A stretch of DNA of 64,000 bases. It comes from Actinomadura macrotermitis. Lineage in GTDB: Bacteria; Actinomycetota; Actinomycetes; Streptosporangiales; Streptosporangiaceae. Below the pieces are notes generated by a model, which saw nothing but the letters and a program-made list of their open reading frames with translations, did not search any database and had not been told where the DNA came from. Positions 26,842 through 33,906 of this stretch are shown here, piece after piece. The DNA is taken from assembly GCF_009604375.1 (NCBI RefSeq), contig NZ_WEGH01000003.1:310001-374000 (forward strand), given 5' to 3'. Positions within the stretch are counted from its first letter, which is position 1; every line of letters begins with the position of its first letter. A program made the position numbers and the translations under genes.

Positions 26842-28106
26842 CAGACACCGCACCGTTCGGCCGCACCGTCGCCGTCACGACCCTGGCGGGCCTGGTCGTC
26901 GTCGGGCAGATGTACGCCGTGCTGCCGCTGCTGCCGAAGATGGCCGCGAGCTGGGGCACCACGCCCGCCGCGGCGGCCTGGACGGCGACCGTGTTCGGGC
27001 TGGTCTACGCGGCCGGCTTCCTCCTCACCGGCCCGCTGGCCGACCGGTACGGCCGCCGCCGCGTCATCGCGGTGGGCATGGCCGCGCTGGTGGCCGCCAC
27101 CGGCGCCATGGCGCTGGCCCCGAACCTGCCGGCCGCCCTCGCGACGCGCGCGGCGCAGGGGCTCGCCGCCGCCGCGTTCTCCCCCGCCGCCCTCGCCTAC
27201 CTCACCGAGCGGATCGAGCCGCGCCGCCGCCCGATCGCCCTCACCTGCCTGATCACCGCGATGGTCGGCGCGGTGGTCGTCGGCCAGCTGTTCGCGCAGG
27301 CCGGCGCCGCGCTGTTCGGCTGGCAGGGCGCCTTCGTCATCGGCGCCCTCGCCGAGGCGGCGCTCGCCGTCGCGCTGTGGCGGGTGATGCTGCCCGACGG
27401 CCCCGCCGGCGCGACCCGCACCCGCGAGGCGTTCACGGCCATGGCCCGCCTGCTCAGGCCGGGCCCCCTGCCGCTCATCTACACGGCGGCGCTGACGGTC
27501 CTCGGCGGGTTCGTCGCCGTCTACAGCGCCCTTCAGCTGATGGGCCCGCCGGAGCTGGCCGGCCACCCCGCCGCCATGCTCCGGCTGCGCGCCGCCGCGC
27601 TGCCCGCCCTGGTCGCGGTGCCGTTCCTCGCGCCCGTCCTCACCCGGCTGAGGCCCACCGTCCGCGCGGCCGGCGCGATGGCGCTCGCCGCCGCTGTGGC
27701 CGCCGTCCTCGGCGCGGCCGCGCACTCGGCGATCGTCATCGCGCTGCTCCTGCTGGTCTTCGTCGGCGCGCTCACCGCGGTGTCGCCCGCCCTGACGGCC
27801 GTCGTCGCGGAGCTGTCCGGCGAGGCCCGCGCCGCCGGCCAGGCGCTATACACCTTCGCGCTGCTCACCGGCGCGAGCCTCGGGCCGCAGCTGGCCGTGG
27901 TGCTGCGCGGCGCCGGCCTGCCCGCGGTCCTGTGGAGCGTGGCGGCGCTGCTCCTGTGCGGGGCGGCGCTGGTGCTGGCGGCCGGCCGGCGGCCGGGCTC
28001 ACGGCACCCGCGAGGCGATCGCGACGGGGTTGCCCGCGGGGTCGGCGACGTAGCCGATCCGCTCCCCCCACGGCATGTCGACGGGTTCGCGCAGCACCGC
28101 CACTGA
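26838..28106 (+). CDS. MFS exporter, DHA1-type (12 TM)
   Basis: 422 residues; motif A GPLADRYGRRRVIAVG after helix 2 and twelve hydrophobic segments. Likely a second efflux route for the cluster product. The last 36 residues (from about RRPGSRHPRG) are polar and lie over the 3' end of the convergent VOC gene, a 108-bp tail-to-tail overlap. That tail may be dispensable or due to a lost stop codon. Confidence 0.85.
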   Translation: MTDTAPFGRTVAVTTLAGLVVVGQMYAVLPLLPKMAASWGTTPAAAAWTATVFGLVYAAGFLLTGPLADRYGRRRVIAVGMAALVAATGAMALAPNLPAALATRAAQGLAAAAFSPAALAYLTERIEPRRRPIALTCLITAMVGAVVVGQLFAQAGAALFGWQGAFVIGALAEAALAVALWRVMLPDGPAGATRTREAFTAMARLLRPGPLPLIYTAALTVLGGFVAVYSALQLMGPPELAGHPAAMLRLRAAALPALVAVPFLAPVLTRLRPTVRAAGAMALAAAVAAVLGAAAHSAIVIALLLLVFVGALTAVSPALTAVVAELSGEARAAGQALYTFALLTGASLGPQLAVVLRGAGLPAVLWSVAALLLCGAALVLAAGRRPGSRHPRGDRDGVARGVGDVADPLPPRHVDGFAQHRH

Positions 28107-28373
28107 GGCGGCCCGCAGCTCCTTCAGCGTGGCGTCCACGTCCGCCACGTGGACGAACAGCTCGGTGCGGCCCGCGCCGTCGCCGCCGTACTGCCGCCCG
28201 GGCCAGCCGGTGTCCACCACGGCGAGCTCGGCGGAGCCCCGGCGCAGCCCGACATAGGTGGGTTCGCCGTCCTTGGGCAGCTGCGCGTGCCGGGTGAAGC
28301 CGAACCGCTCGTAGAACCCGGCGGTCTCGTCGACCCGCTCGGCGACGACGACGGGAAAGAACCGGTCTTCCAT
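27999..28373 (-). CDS. VOC-fold protein, phenazine resistance candidate (EhpR-like)
   Basis: 124 residues, two beta-alpha-beta-beta-beta modules of the glyoxalase/bleomycin-resistance fold (FFPVVVAERVDETAGFYERFGF, then ELFVHVADVDATL and GYVADPAGNPVAI). EhpR, the griseoluteic acid resistance protein, is a VOC protein of the same size that binds the phenazine. Position in a phenazine cluster with EhpF/G-like genes supports drug binding as self-protection. Metal-dependent enzyme activity is not excluded. Confidence 0.75.
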   Translation of the reverse strand: MEDRFFPVVVAERVDETAGFYERFGFTRHAQLPKDGEPTYVGLRRGSAELAVVDTGWPGRQYGGDGAGRTELFVHVADVDATLKELRAASVAVLREPVDMPWGERIGYVADPAGNPVAIASRVP

Positions 28374-28382
28374 GGGTGCCTC

Positions 28383-30245
28383 CTAGCCGTTCAGGGTGAT
28401 CCACTTGGGCCGCTCGACGGCGTTCCCGACGTCCACGGTGAAGACGCCGTCCCCGGCGGCCTCGAACCCGGCCCGCTCCCAGAAGTCGGCCGAGACGCGG
28501 TTCTTCGGCGAGGGCTCGAACTCGCCCTCGACCACCCGGGCGCCCGCCTCCCGGGCCCGCCCGACGATCCAGTCGGCGATGGCCAGCTCCACGCCCCGCC
28601 CGAGGACCCGGCAGCTGAGCACCAGGTTGAGCACCCGCCACCGCTCCGCGCCGCACTCGACCCAGGCGGCACCGATGACCCCCTCGTCGCCGAAGCGGTC
28701 CTTCACCGCGAACGAGGCGACCAGATGCCCGGCGTCCTCGGCCATCCGCGTGGTCTCCGCCGCGTCGAACCGGCGGCCGGTCAGGTTGAACTGGTTGGTG
28801 CGGGCGGCGAGCTGGGCGATCCGCGGCACGCTGTACTCGCCCGCCGGCTCGGCCGTCACCTCGATCTCCAGCGCGGCCAGGTAGTCCTCGGAGGAGCCGA
28901 ACCCGGACGCGAAGTCCTCGCGCAGCACCCGGTCGCGGTACAGCTTCGGGCGGTCGCGGTCGGTGCCGGTCAGCTCCGGGACGTCGAACCAGCCGTGCGC
29001 CAGGAGCGTCCGCTCGATGTGGGCGGGGTCGCCGCCGGAGTCGAGCGCGACGACCTCCGGCAGCTCGTCGGTGACGTGGCCGCGCTCGAACGCCGAGTCG
29101 TCCAGGAACACGAACGACCCCGGGGACAGGTTCAGCGCCTCGGCGGCGGCCTTGAGATTGTCCACCTTCGGCGCCCAGTTCACCACGCGCGCCGAGAAGG
29201 CGTCCGCCCGCAGCACCATCTCCGGGTGCTCGGCGAGGGCCTCTTCGACGGCGTCGGCGTCGTTCTTGCTGAGCAGGACGAGCACCACGCCCTGCTCGCG
29301 CAGCCGCGCGGCGGTGCGCTGCAGCTCCTGGTAGCAGTTGCCGGGGTAGAGCCCGCCGAGCTCGACCCCGGCCGCGCCGACCTCGCCGATCACGCCGCCC
29401 CACAGGGTGTTGTCCAGGTCGAGCGCGAGCACCTTGCGCGACAGCCCCAGCCGCCCCTGGACGAACCGGCGCACCTCCTTGGCCAGGACGAGCAGCGCGC
29501 CGTCGGTGTAGGGCATGTCCCCGAACCGGTAGAGGCGGTCGTCCCTGGCCGCGACGCCGGCGTCGGCGAGGAGCCCCACCAGGTCGGTGACGGCGATCCG
29601 CGGGTGCTCGGCCAGCCCGAGCAGCCCGGCGTTGAGCTCGTGCCAGGCGCGGGAGAGCCGGGCCCGGTCCCGCCAGCCGATCACGCTGTCGCGGACCCGC
29701 GCCGGCAGCGGCACGGTGTGCAGCACGAACGTGGCGGAACCGGCCTCGGCGTTGGCGAGCAGCAGCTCCCGCAGCCCGCCCAGCCGCGCCTGGAAGTGCT
29801 CGATGAGCCCGTCGACGTCCGCGGCGCTCCAGTCGTCGCCGAGGAAGTAGCCGTCGTCCAGCACGCAGCTGACGACGTCGGCATCGGCGAGCGAGCGGCC
29901 GGCGAGGGTCATCTCGAAGGCGCCGTAGTCGGCGACCTCGATGCCGGGCCGCACCCCCGCCGCGACGAGCTGGACCCGCAGCATCGCCTCGTAGGAGCCG
30001 GGGGTGGCGGTGCCGAGCACGGCGATCCGCGCGGGCCGCAGGTCACCGCCCTCGGGCATCCGCGCCAGGACCTTCCCGGCCCGGCGCACCGCCTGGGGGT
30101 CGGACAGCGCGGCGAGACGCCCCCGGACCCGCGCGTCGGGAACACCGCCGTCGGCGACGGCGGCGCGTAGTTCGGACAGGATCGTGTCGGTGTCGGCTGC
30201 GCCCTCGGACGAGCGCGGGCGTGCGGACTCGTGTGACTCGGCCAT
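28383..30245 (-). CDS. fkbH: FkbH-like glyceryl transferase/phosphatase (HAD-IIIC)
   Basis: 620 residues from ATG 30245 (a GTG 21 bases upstream is possible). N-terminal SGNH-like region, HAD motif LALDLDNTLWGGVIGEVG (nucleophile Asp276), and a C-terminal GNAT-like segment (VLNLVLSCRVLGRGVELAIADWIV). FkbH-type enzymes dephosphorylate 1,3-bisphosphoglycerate and load the glyceryl unit on an ACP. The only ACP here is at 1.4 kb in the leftward operon. The family also makes methoxymalonyl-ACP, but the dehydrogenases needed for that are absent, so glyceryl-ACP itself is the likely end product. Confidence 0.88.
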   Translation of the reverse strand: MAESHESARPRSSEGAADTDTILSELRAAVADGGVPDARVRGRLAALSDPQAVRRAGKVLARMPEGGDLRPARIAVLGTATPGSYEAMLRVQLVAAGVRPGIEVADYGAFEMTLAGRSLADADVVSCVLDDGYFLGDDWSAADVDGLIEHFQARLGGLRELLLANAEAGSATFVLHTVPLPARVRDSVIGWRDRARLSRAWHELNAGLLGLAEHPRIAVTDLVGLLADAGVAARDDRLYRFGDMPYTDGALLVLAKEVRRFVQGRLGLSRKVLALDLDNTLWGGVIGEVGAAGVELGGLYPGNCYQELQRTAARLREQGVVLVLLSKNDADAVEEALAEHPEMVLRADAFSARVVNWAPKVDNLKAAAEALNLSPGSFVFLDDSAFERGHVTDELPEVVALDSGGDPAHIERTLLAHGWFDVPELTGTDRDRPKLYRDRVLREDFASGFGSSEDYLAALEIEVTAEPAGEYSVPRIAQLAARTNQFNLTGRRFDAAETTRMAEDAGHLVASFAVKDRFGDEGVIGAAWVECGAERWRVLNLVLSCRVLGRGVELAIADWIVGRAREAGARVVEGEFEPSPKNRVSADFWERAGFEAAGDGVFTVDVGNAVERPKWITLNG

Positions 30246-30337
30246 GGCGCCACCGCTTCCCGGCACTTCACCGGAAAAACCGCAGCGGCGAATCAGTCTC
30301 TCCTTATCCCCTTAAATGACCATCCGCAACCCGCCGT

Positions 30338-30994
30338 TCAGCGGTCCAGGGCGCCGAGGCCGGCGCGGGTGACGGCATAGAAGGCGTCCAGGTCCGCGAT
30401 CAGGGCCTCGACATGGGCGGGGTCGCCGGGGTCGCGGTGCAGCAGCCAGTCGGCGACCAGGTCGAACAGGCCGCCGATCAGCCCGAGGGCGACGCGGTGG
30501 CCCGCGGCCGCCGCCTCCTGCGGGACGCCCTGGCCGCGCCACAGCCCGTGCACGAACTCCGCGGCCCAGCGGCGGTTGGCCCGACGCTGCCGCTCCACCG
30601 CCGGAGAGATCGCCCCGGCCTGCCCGAAGGTCACCAGGGCGCGGCGCGGATCGTCGATGAGGCCGTGCGCGAAGGCCTCGATCAGCGCCCGCTCGGCCTG
30701 GCGCGGATCGGCGGGGACCGCGGCCAGCCGCTCGGCCATCTCCCGCTTCAGCCCCTCGGTGACCTGGTCCAGCAGCGCGAGGTAGCAGTCCTCGCGGCCG
30801 TCGAAGATCTCGTAGAAGCCCTTGGTGCCGACATAGGCGTTCTGGCAGATCTGCTCGATCGAGGTGTTCTGGTAGCCCTGGGCGGCGAACAGCTCCAGCG
30901 CCGAATCCAGCAGCCGCTGCCGGCGCTCGGTCCGGCGCTGCTCCGCGTCCAGCCCCCGGATCACCCGCTTGCGCGTCGCCGGCTCCTTGGTCAC
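30338..30994 (-). CDS. TetR-family repressor
   Basis: 218 residues; N-terminal HTH (LFAAQGYQNTSIEQICQNAYVGTKGFYEIF) and a helical ligand domain. GTG start. It faces a secreted lipase gene across a 100-bp gap that carries a tandem palindromic operator, so it probably represses itself and the lipase. It could respond to a lipid or acyl ligand. No link to the phenazine cluster is evident apart from proximity. Confidence 0.85.
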   Translation of the reverse strand: MTKEPATRKRVIRGLDAEQRRTERRQRLLDSALELFAAQGYQNTSIEQICQNAYVGTKGFYEIFDGREDCYLALLDQVTEGLKREMAERLAAVPADPRQAERALIEAFAHGLIDDPRRALVTFGQAGAISPAVERQRRANRRWAAEFVHGLWRGQGVPQEAAAAGHRVALGLIGGLFDLVADWLLHRDPGDPAHVEALIADLDAFYAVTRAGLGALDR

Positions 30995-31023
30995 CCCCCG
31001 AACGTACCCCGCCGCGAGTTATC

Positions 31024-31058
31024 AACAAGATGCCTTGTTCCTAACAAGCCACCATGTT
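31024..31058. promoter_or_regulatory. Tandem TetR operator
   Basis: Two 16-bp dyads in series: AACAAG-N4-CTTGTT (31024-31039) and AACAAG-N4-CATGTT (31043-31058), start to start 19 bp. They lie between the divergent TetR and lipase genes, which is the classic layout for cooperative binding of two TetR dimers. Confidence 0.7.
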
Positions 31059-31094
31059 CTACTGAGCGCCCGTCCCCTCCCGTGGAGGCACCCC

Positions 31095-31952
31095 ATGCCC
31101 CTCCGCAAAGCCCTGGCCATCGCCGCGACCGGTGTCCTGCTCGCCCTGGGCGTCCAGGCCCCGGCGCACGCGGCGCCGTCGTCGGGCTTCAATGACTGGA
31201 ACTGCCGACCCTCCGCCGCCCACCCCCGCCCCGTCCTGCTGCTGCACGGCCTCGGCGGCAACGGCCCGGGCAACTTCCTCACCCTCGGCCCCGGCCTCGC
31301 GAACTCGGGGTACTGCGTGTTCGCCCCGACCTACGGCGAGGCGCTTCCCCCGATCCCGGTCGGCGGGTTCGTCGCCATCGACACCTCGGCGCGGGAGATC
31401 GCGGGCACCGTCGACAAGATCCTCGCCTCGACCGGCGCCGACAAAGTGGACATCGTCGGCCACTCCGAGGGCGGCTTCCAGTCGCTCTACGTCCCCAAGT
31501 TCGTCCCCGGCCAGGCCGGCAGGATCGCCAACGTGGTGGCCCTGGCGCCCCCGACCCACGGCACCTCGTTCGCCGACCTGGTGACCATCGCCCACCGGCT
31601 CGGCATCATGGCGCAGGTCAACCAGGTCCTGTCGGCAGCGGGCTGCCAGGCCTGCACCGAGCTGACGACCGGCGCGCCCACCATCGCCAAGCTCAACGAC
31701 GGCCCCATCGCCCAGCCCGGCATCGCCTACACCGTGATCGCCTCGACCTCCGACGCCCTGGTCACCCCGAAGGGGACGTCGTTCGTGGACGAGCCCGGCG
31801 TCACCAACACCTACGTCCAGGACCGCTGTCCGTCCGACCCGGTCGGCCACATCGGCCTGGCCTACGACGCCACCGTCGCCGCCCTCGTCGGCAACGCCCT
31901 CGACCCCGCCCACCCCAAGCCCGTCCCCTGCGGGTACGGCCTGCCCTTCTGA
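31095..31952 (+). CDS. Secreted triacylglycerol lipase/esterase
   Basis: 285 residues with a clear signal peptide (MPLRKALAIAATGVLLALG, then APAHA). Alpha/beta-hydrolase: oxyanion HGLGG, nucleophile elbow GHSEGGFQ, late Asp and His (VGHIGL). The cysteine pattern (four in the mature part) resembles Streptomyces/Propionibacterium extracellular lipases. GGAGG 7 bases before the ATG. Probably controlled by the divergent TetR protein. Confidence 0.88.
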   Translation: MPLRKALAIAATGVLLALGVQAPAHAAPSSGFNDWNCRPSAAHPRPVLLLHGLGGNGPGNFLTLGPGLANSGYCVFAPTYGEALPPIPVGGFVAIDTSAREIAGTVDKILASTGADKVDIVGHSEGGFQSLYVPKFVPGQAGRIANVVALAPPTHGTSFADLVTIAHRLGIMAQVNQVLSAAGCQACTELTTGAPTIAKLNDGPIAQPGIAYTVIASTSDALVTPKGTSFVDEPGVTNTYVQDRCPSDPVGHIGLAYDATVAALVGNALDPAHPKPVPCGYGLPF

Positions 31953-32059
31953 CCTGGCGATGTGACTTTCGTACCGTCCAACCCGTGATCTCCGGCCCTG
32001 CCGCCCACGTCAGCACCTCACGAAGATGGAGGTCATCCCCCAGGGCACGGAGGTCCACG

Positions 32060-32731
32060 ATGTTCACCCGACAGGAGCGCAGGCCGGAACTGAGCGAACG
32101 CCAAGGCGCTCAGGAAGTGCGTGCGGTGGTGCTGCTGCTGCCCGGCGGATCGGTCAAGAGCCACGGCCGCCCCTGGGCCTTCCTGGAAAAGGGCCTGCGG
32201 ACCCTGGCGGCCCGCATCGCCGAGCGCGGCGCGGACGCGGGCGTCGCGGTCCACCTGCTGCGCTACCGCTACCGGGGCTGGAACGACGCCGACACCGCCG
32301 CCGACGCCCGCTGGGCACTGGCCGAGATCGAGCGCCGCTACGGCAAGGTGCCGGTGGCCCTGGTCGGCAACTCGCTCGGCGGCCGCGCGGCGTTCGCGGT
32401 CGCCGGCGAGCCCGCCGTGGTGAGCGTCACCGGCGTCGCCCCCTGGCTGCCCGAAGGCGAGCCCGTGGAACACCTCGCCGGACGCCGGGTCCTGATCCTG
32501 CACGGCGACAAGGACCGCAGCACCGCCTCGGCCGCCCTCTCCCTCGCCTACGCCGAGCGCGCCCGGGAGATCACTCCCCGGATCCAGCGGTGCGAACTTC
32601 CGGGCGACGGCCATTTCCTGCTCAAGCACGCAGACGACTGCTGGACGATGACAACGGACTTCGTCCTGGCGACCCTGACCGATGCCGCGCCCCCTGCTTG
32701 GGCGAGCGAGGGAGAACTCCAGCACCGGTAG
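32060..32731 (+). CDS. Alpha/beta-hydrolase, dienelactone-hydrolase-like
   Basis: 223 residues from ATG 32060 (CGGAGG upstream). Nucleophile elbow VGNSLGGRAA, acid-site region LILHGDKDRSTA and DGHFLLKHADD with the histidine. No signal peptide. Cytoplasmic hydrolase of unknown substrate; monocistronic, ends 67 bp before the HNH/helicase operon. Confidence 0.75.
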   Translation: MFTRQERRPELSERQGAQEVRAVVLLLPGGSVKSHGRPWAFLEKGLRTLAARIAERGADAGVAVHLLRYRYRGWNDADTAADARWALAEIERRYGKVPVALVGNSLGGRAAFAVAGEPAVVSVTGVAPWLPEGEPVEHLAGRRVLILHGDKDRSTASAALSLAYAERAREITPRIQRCELPGDGHFLLKHADDCWTMTTDFVLATLTDAAPPAWASEGELQHR

Positions 32732-32785
32732 GGGTTCTCGCCGCTAAAGATCCTTGGACTTCACGTCGCCGGAGAACGGCGGCGG

Positions 32786-32791
32786 TATTCT
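32786..32791 (+). promoter_or_regulatory. -10 element giving a leaderless mRNA
   Basis: TATTCT ends 7 bases before a GTG that opens the HNH gene, and no ribosome-binding site precedes that GTG. This spacing is typical of leaderless actinomycete transcripts. A good -35 at the standard distance is not obvious. Confidence 0.5.
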
Positions 32792-32798
32792 CTGTCGC

Positions 32799-33890
32799 GT
32801 GGCGCAGACCAGGCGCAAAAGAATTCCCCCGGCAACTCAGAGTGCACTGTTCGACGCGACCGGCAGACGGTGCACCATGTGCGTCAGGCCCCTGGACATC
32901 GAGGGCGGCACCCAGCACATCGGCGAGATGGGCCACATCGCCCCCCATTCCCCGCGGGGCCCGCGCCAGGAAGCGGCCAGGCCGGCCGACGTGGACGGTT
33001 TCGACAACCTCATGCTCCTGTGCCCGAGCTGCCACCGGACCATCGACAAGGAGCCGGGCCTCTGGCCGGAGCAGCAGCTGCGCGCCATCAAGGCCGAACA
33101 CGAGGGATGGGTGGTCGTCGAGCGGGCCCGGCCCGAGCGGGAGGAGCCCCCCGGTGCGGAGCTTGCGGGCATCGGCGAAGCCGTCGAGATCGGCGGCACC
33201 GCCTTCCAGATCGTGGGCGCCCCGGAGGAGGACCGGACCGCCGACGCCACGGCGATCGTGTCCCGGGCGTTCGCGCTCGCGCCGGAGGGCGGGGGCGTCT
33301 GGGTCCGCAGGATCGCCTCCCGGCGGCCCGGCCCGGAGGCACTGGAGCGGCGGGCCCGCCTGGCCGCCGAGGCCGGCCTGCTCGCCGAAGCGCTCCCCGG
33401 GCTTCCGCGGCTCGTCGCCGCGTCCATGACACCGGAGACCGCCGTGCTGGTCACCGCGGTCCCCTCGTTCACGACCATGGCCGGCTTCTACGACGGCCGG
33501 GGCCGGGAGGCCGAGGCCGTACGCGTGCTGGGGGCCGGCGTGGCCGGGGTCTGCGCGGGGCTGGCCGCGCTGCACGCCCGGGGCCTCGCCCACGGGGCCC
33601 TGGACCGCGATTCGATCATGGCCGACCGGGCGGGGGCGCTCTTCCTGCGCGACACCGGCCGCGCGTCCTGGGACCGCGCCGACCGCGCCGACCCCGCCGA
33701 GGACGTCCGCCGGCTGGCCGAGCTGCTGCACCTGACCGTGACGGGGCGGCCGCCGGTCCCGCTCGTCTCGGCCGCCGTCCTGAACCCCGCCGTGCCGGAG
33801 GCCTTCGCCCGGGCGCTCGGGCGCGCGCTGTCCCCCGGCCCGGCCGAGCGCGGAGGCGTCGCGGAACTCGGCGCCGCCCTGCGCCCTTGA
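32799..33890 (+). CDS. HNH endonuclease fused to a Ser/Thr pseudokinase-like domain
   Basis: 363 residues. Residues 20-82 form a zinc-finger HNH nuclease: Cys25/Cys28 (CTMC), catalytic His46 (GHIAPHS), Asn70 (FDNLMLL) and Cys75/Cys78-His79 (CPSCHR). After a linker, residues about 125-360 look like a protein kinase fold with a hinge, LAALHARGLAHGALDRDSIM as catalytic loop and DTG (285-287) in place of DFG. The HRD triad reads His265-Gly-Ala, so the catalytic Asp is lost: a pseudokinase. First gene of a coupled three-gene operon with a Upf1-type helicase. Combination suggests a nucleic-acid-degrading immune effector whose activity is gated by the pseudokinase part. A start at an upstream ATG (32754) is possible but less likely. 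Confidence 0.78.
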   Translation: MAQTRRKRIPPATQSALFDATGRRCTMCVRPLDIEGGTQHIGEMGHIAPHSPRGPRQEAARPADVDGFDNLMLLCPSCHRTIDKEPGLWPEQQLRAIKAEHEGWVVVERARPEREEPPGAELAGIGEAVEIGGTAFQIVGAPEEDRTADATAIVSRAFALAPEGGGVWVRRIASRRPGPEALERRARLAAEAGLLAEALPGLPRLVAASMTPETAVLVTAVPSFTTMAGFYDGRGREAEAVRVLGAGVAGVCAGLAALHARGLAHGALDRDSIMADRAGALFLRDTGRASWDRADRADPAEDVRRLAELLHLTVTGRPPVPLVSAAVLNPAVPEAFARALGRALSPGPAERGGVAELGAALRP

Positions 33891-33906
33891 CGCGGAGGAG
33901 CCGACC

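Noticed and set aside
28383-30245. FkbH as part of a methoxymalonyl-ACP cassette
   Set aside because: The partner acyl-ACP and 3-hydroxyacyl dehydrogenases and the O-methyltransferase of that cassette are not beside it.
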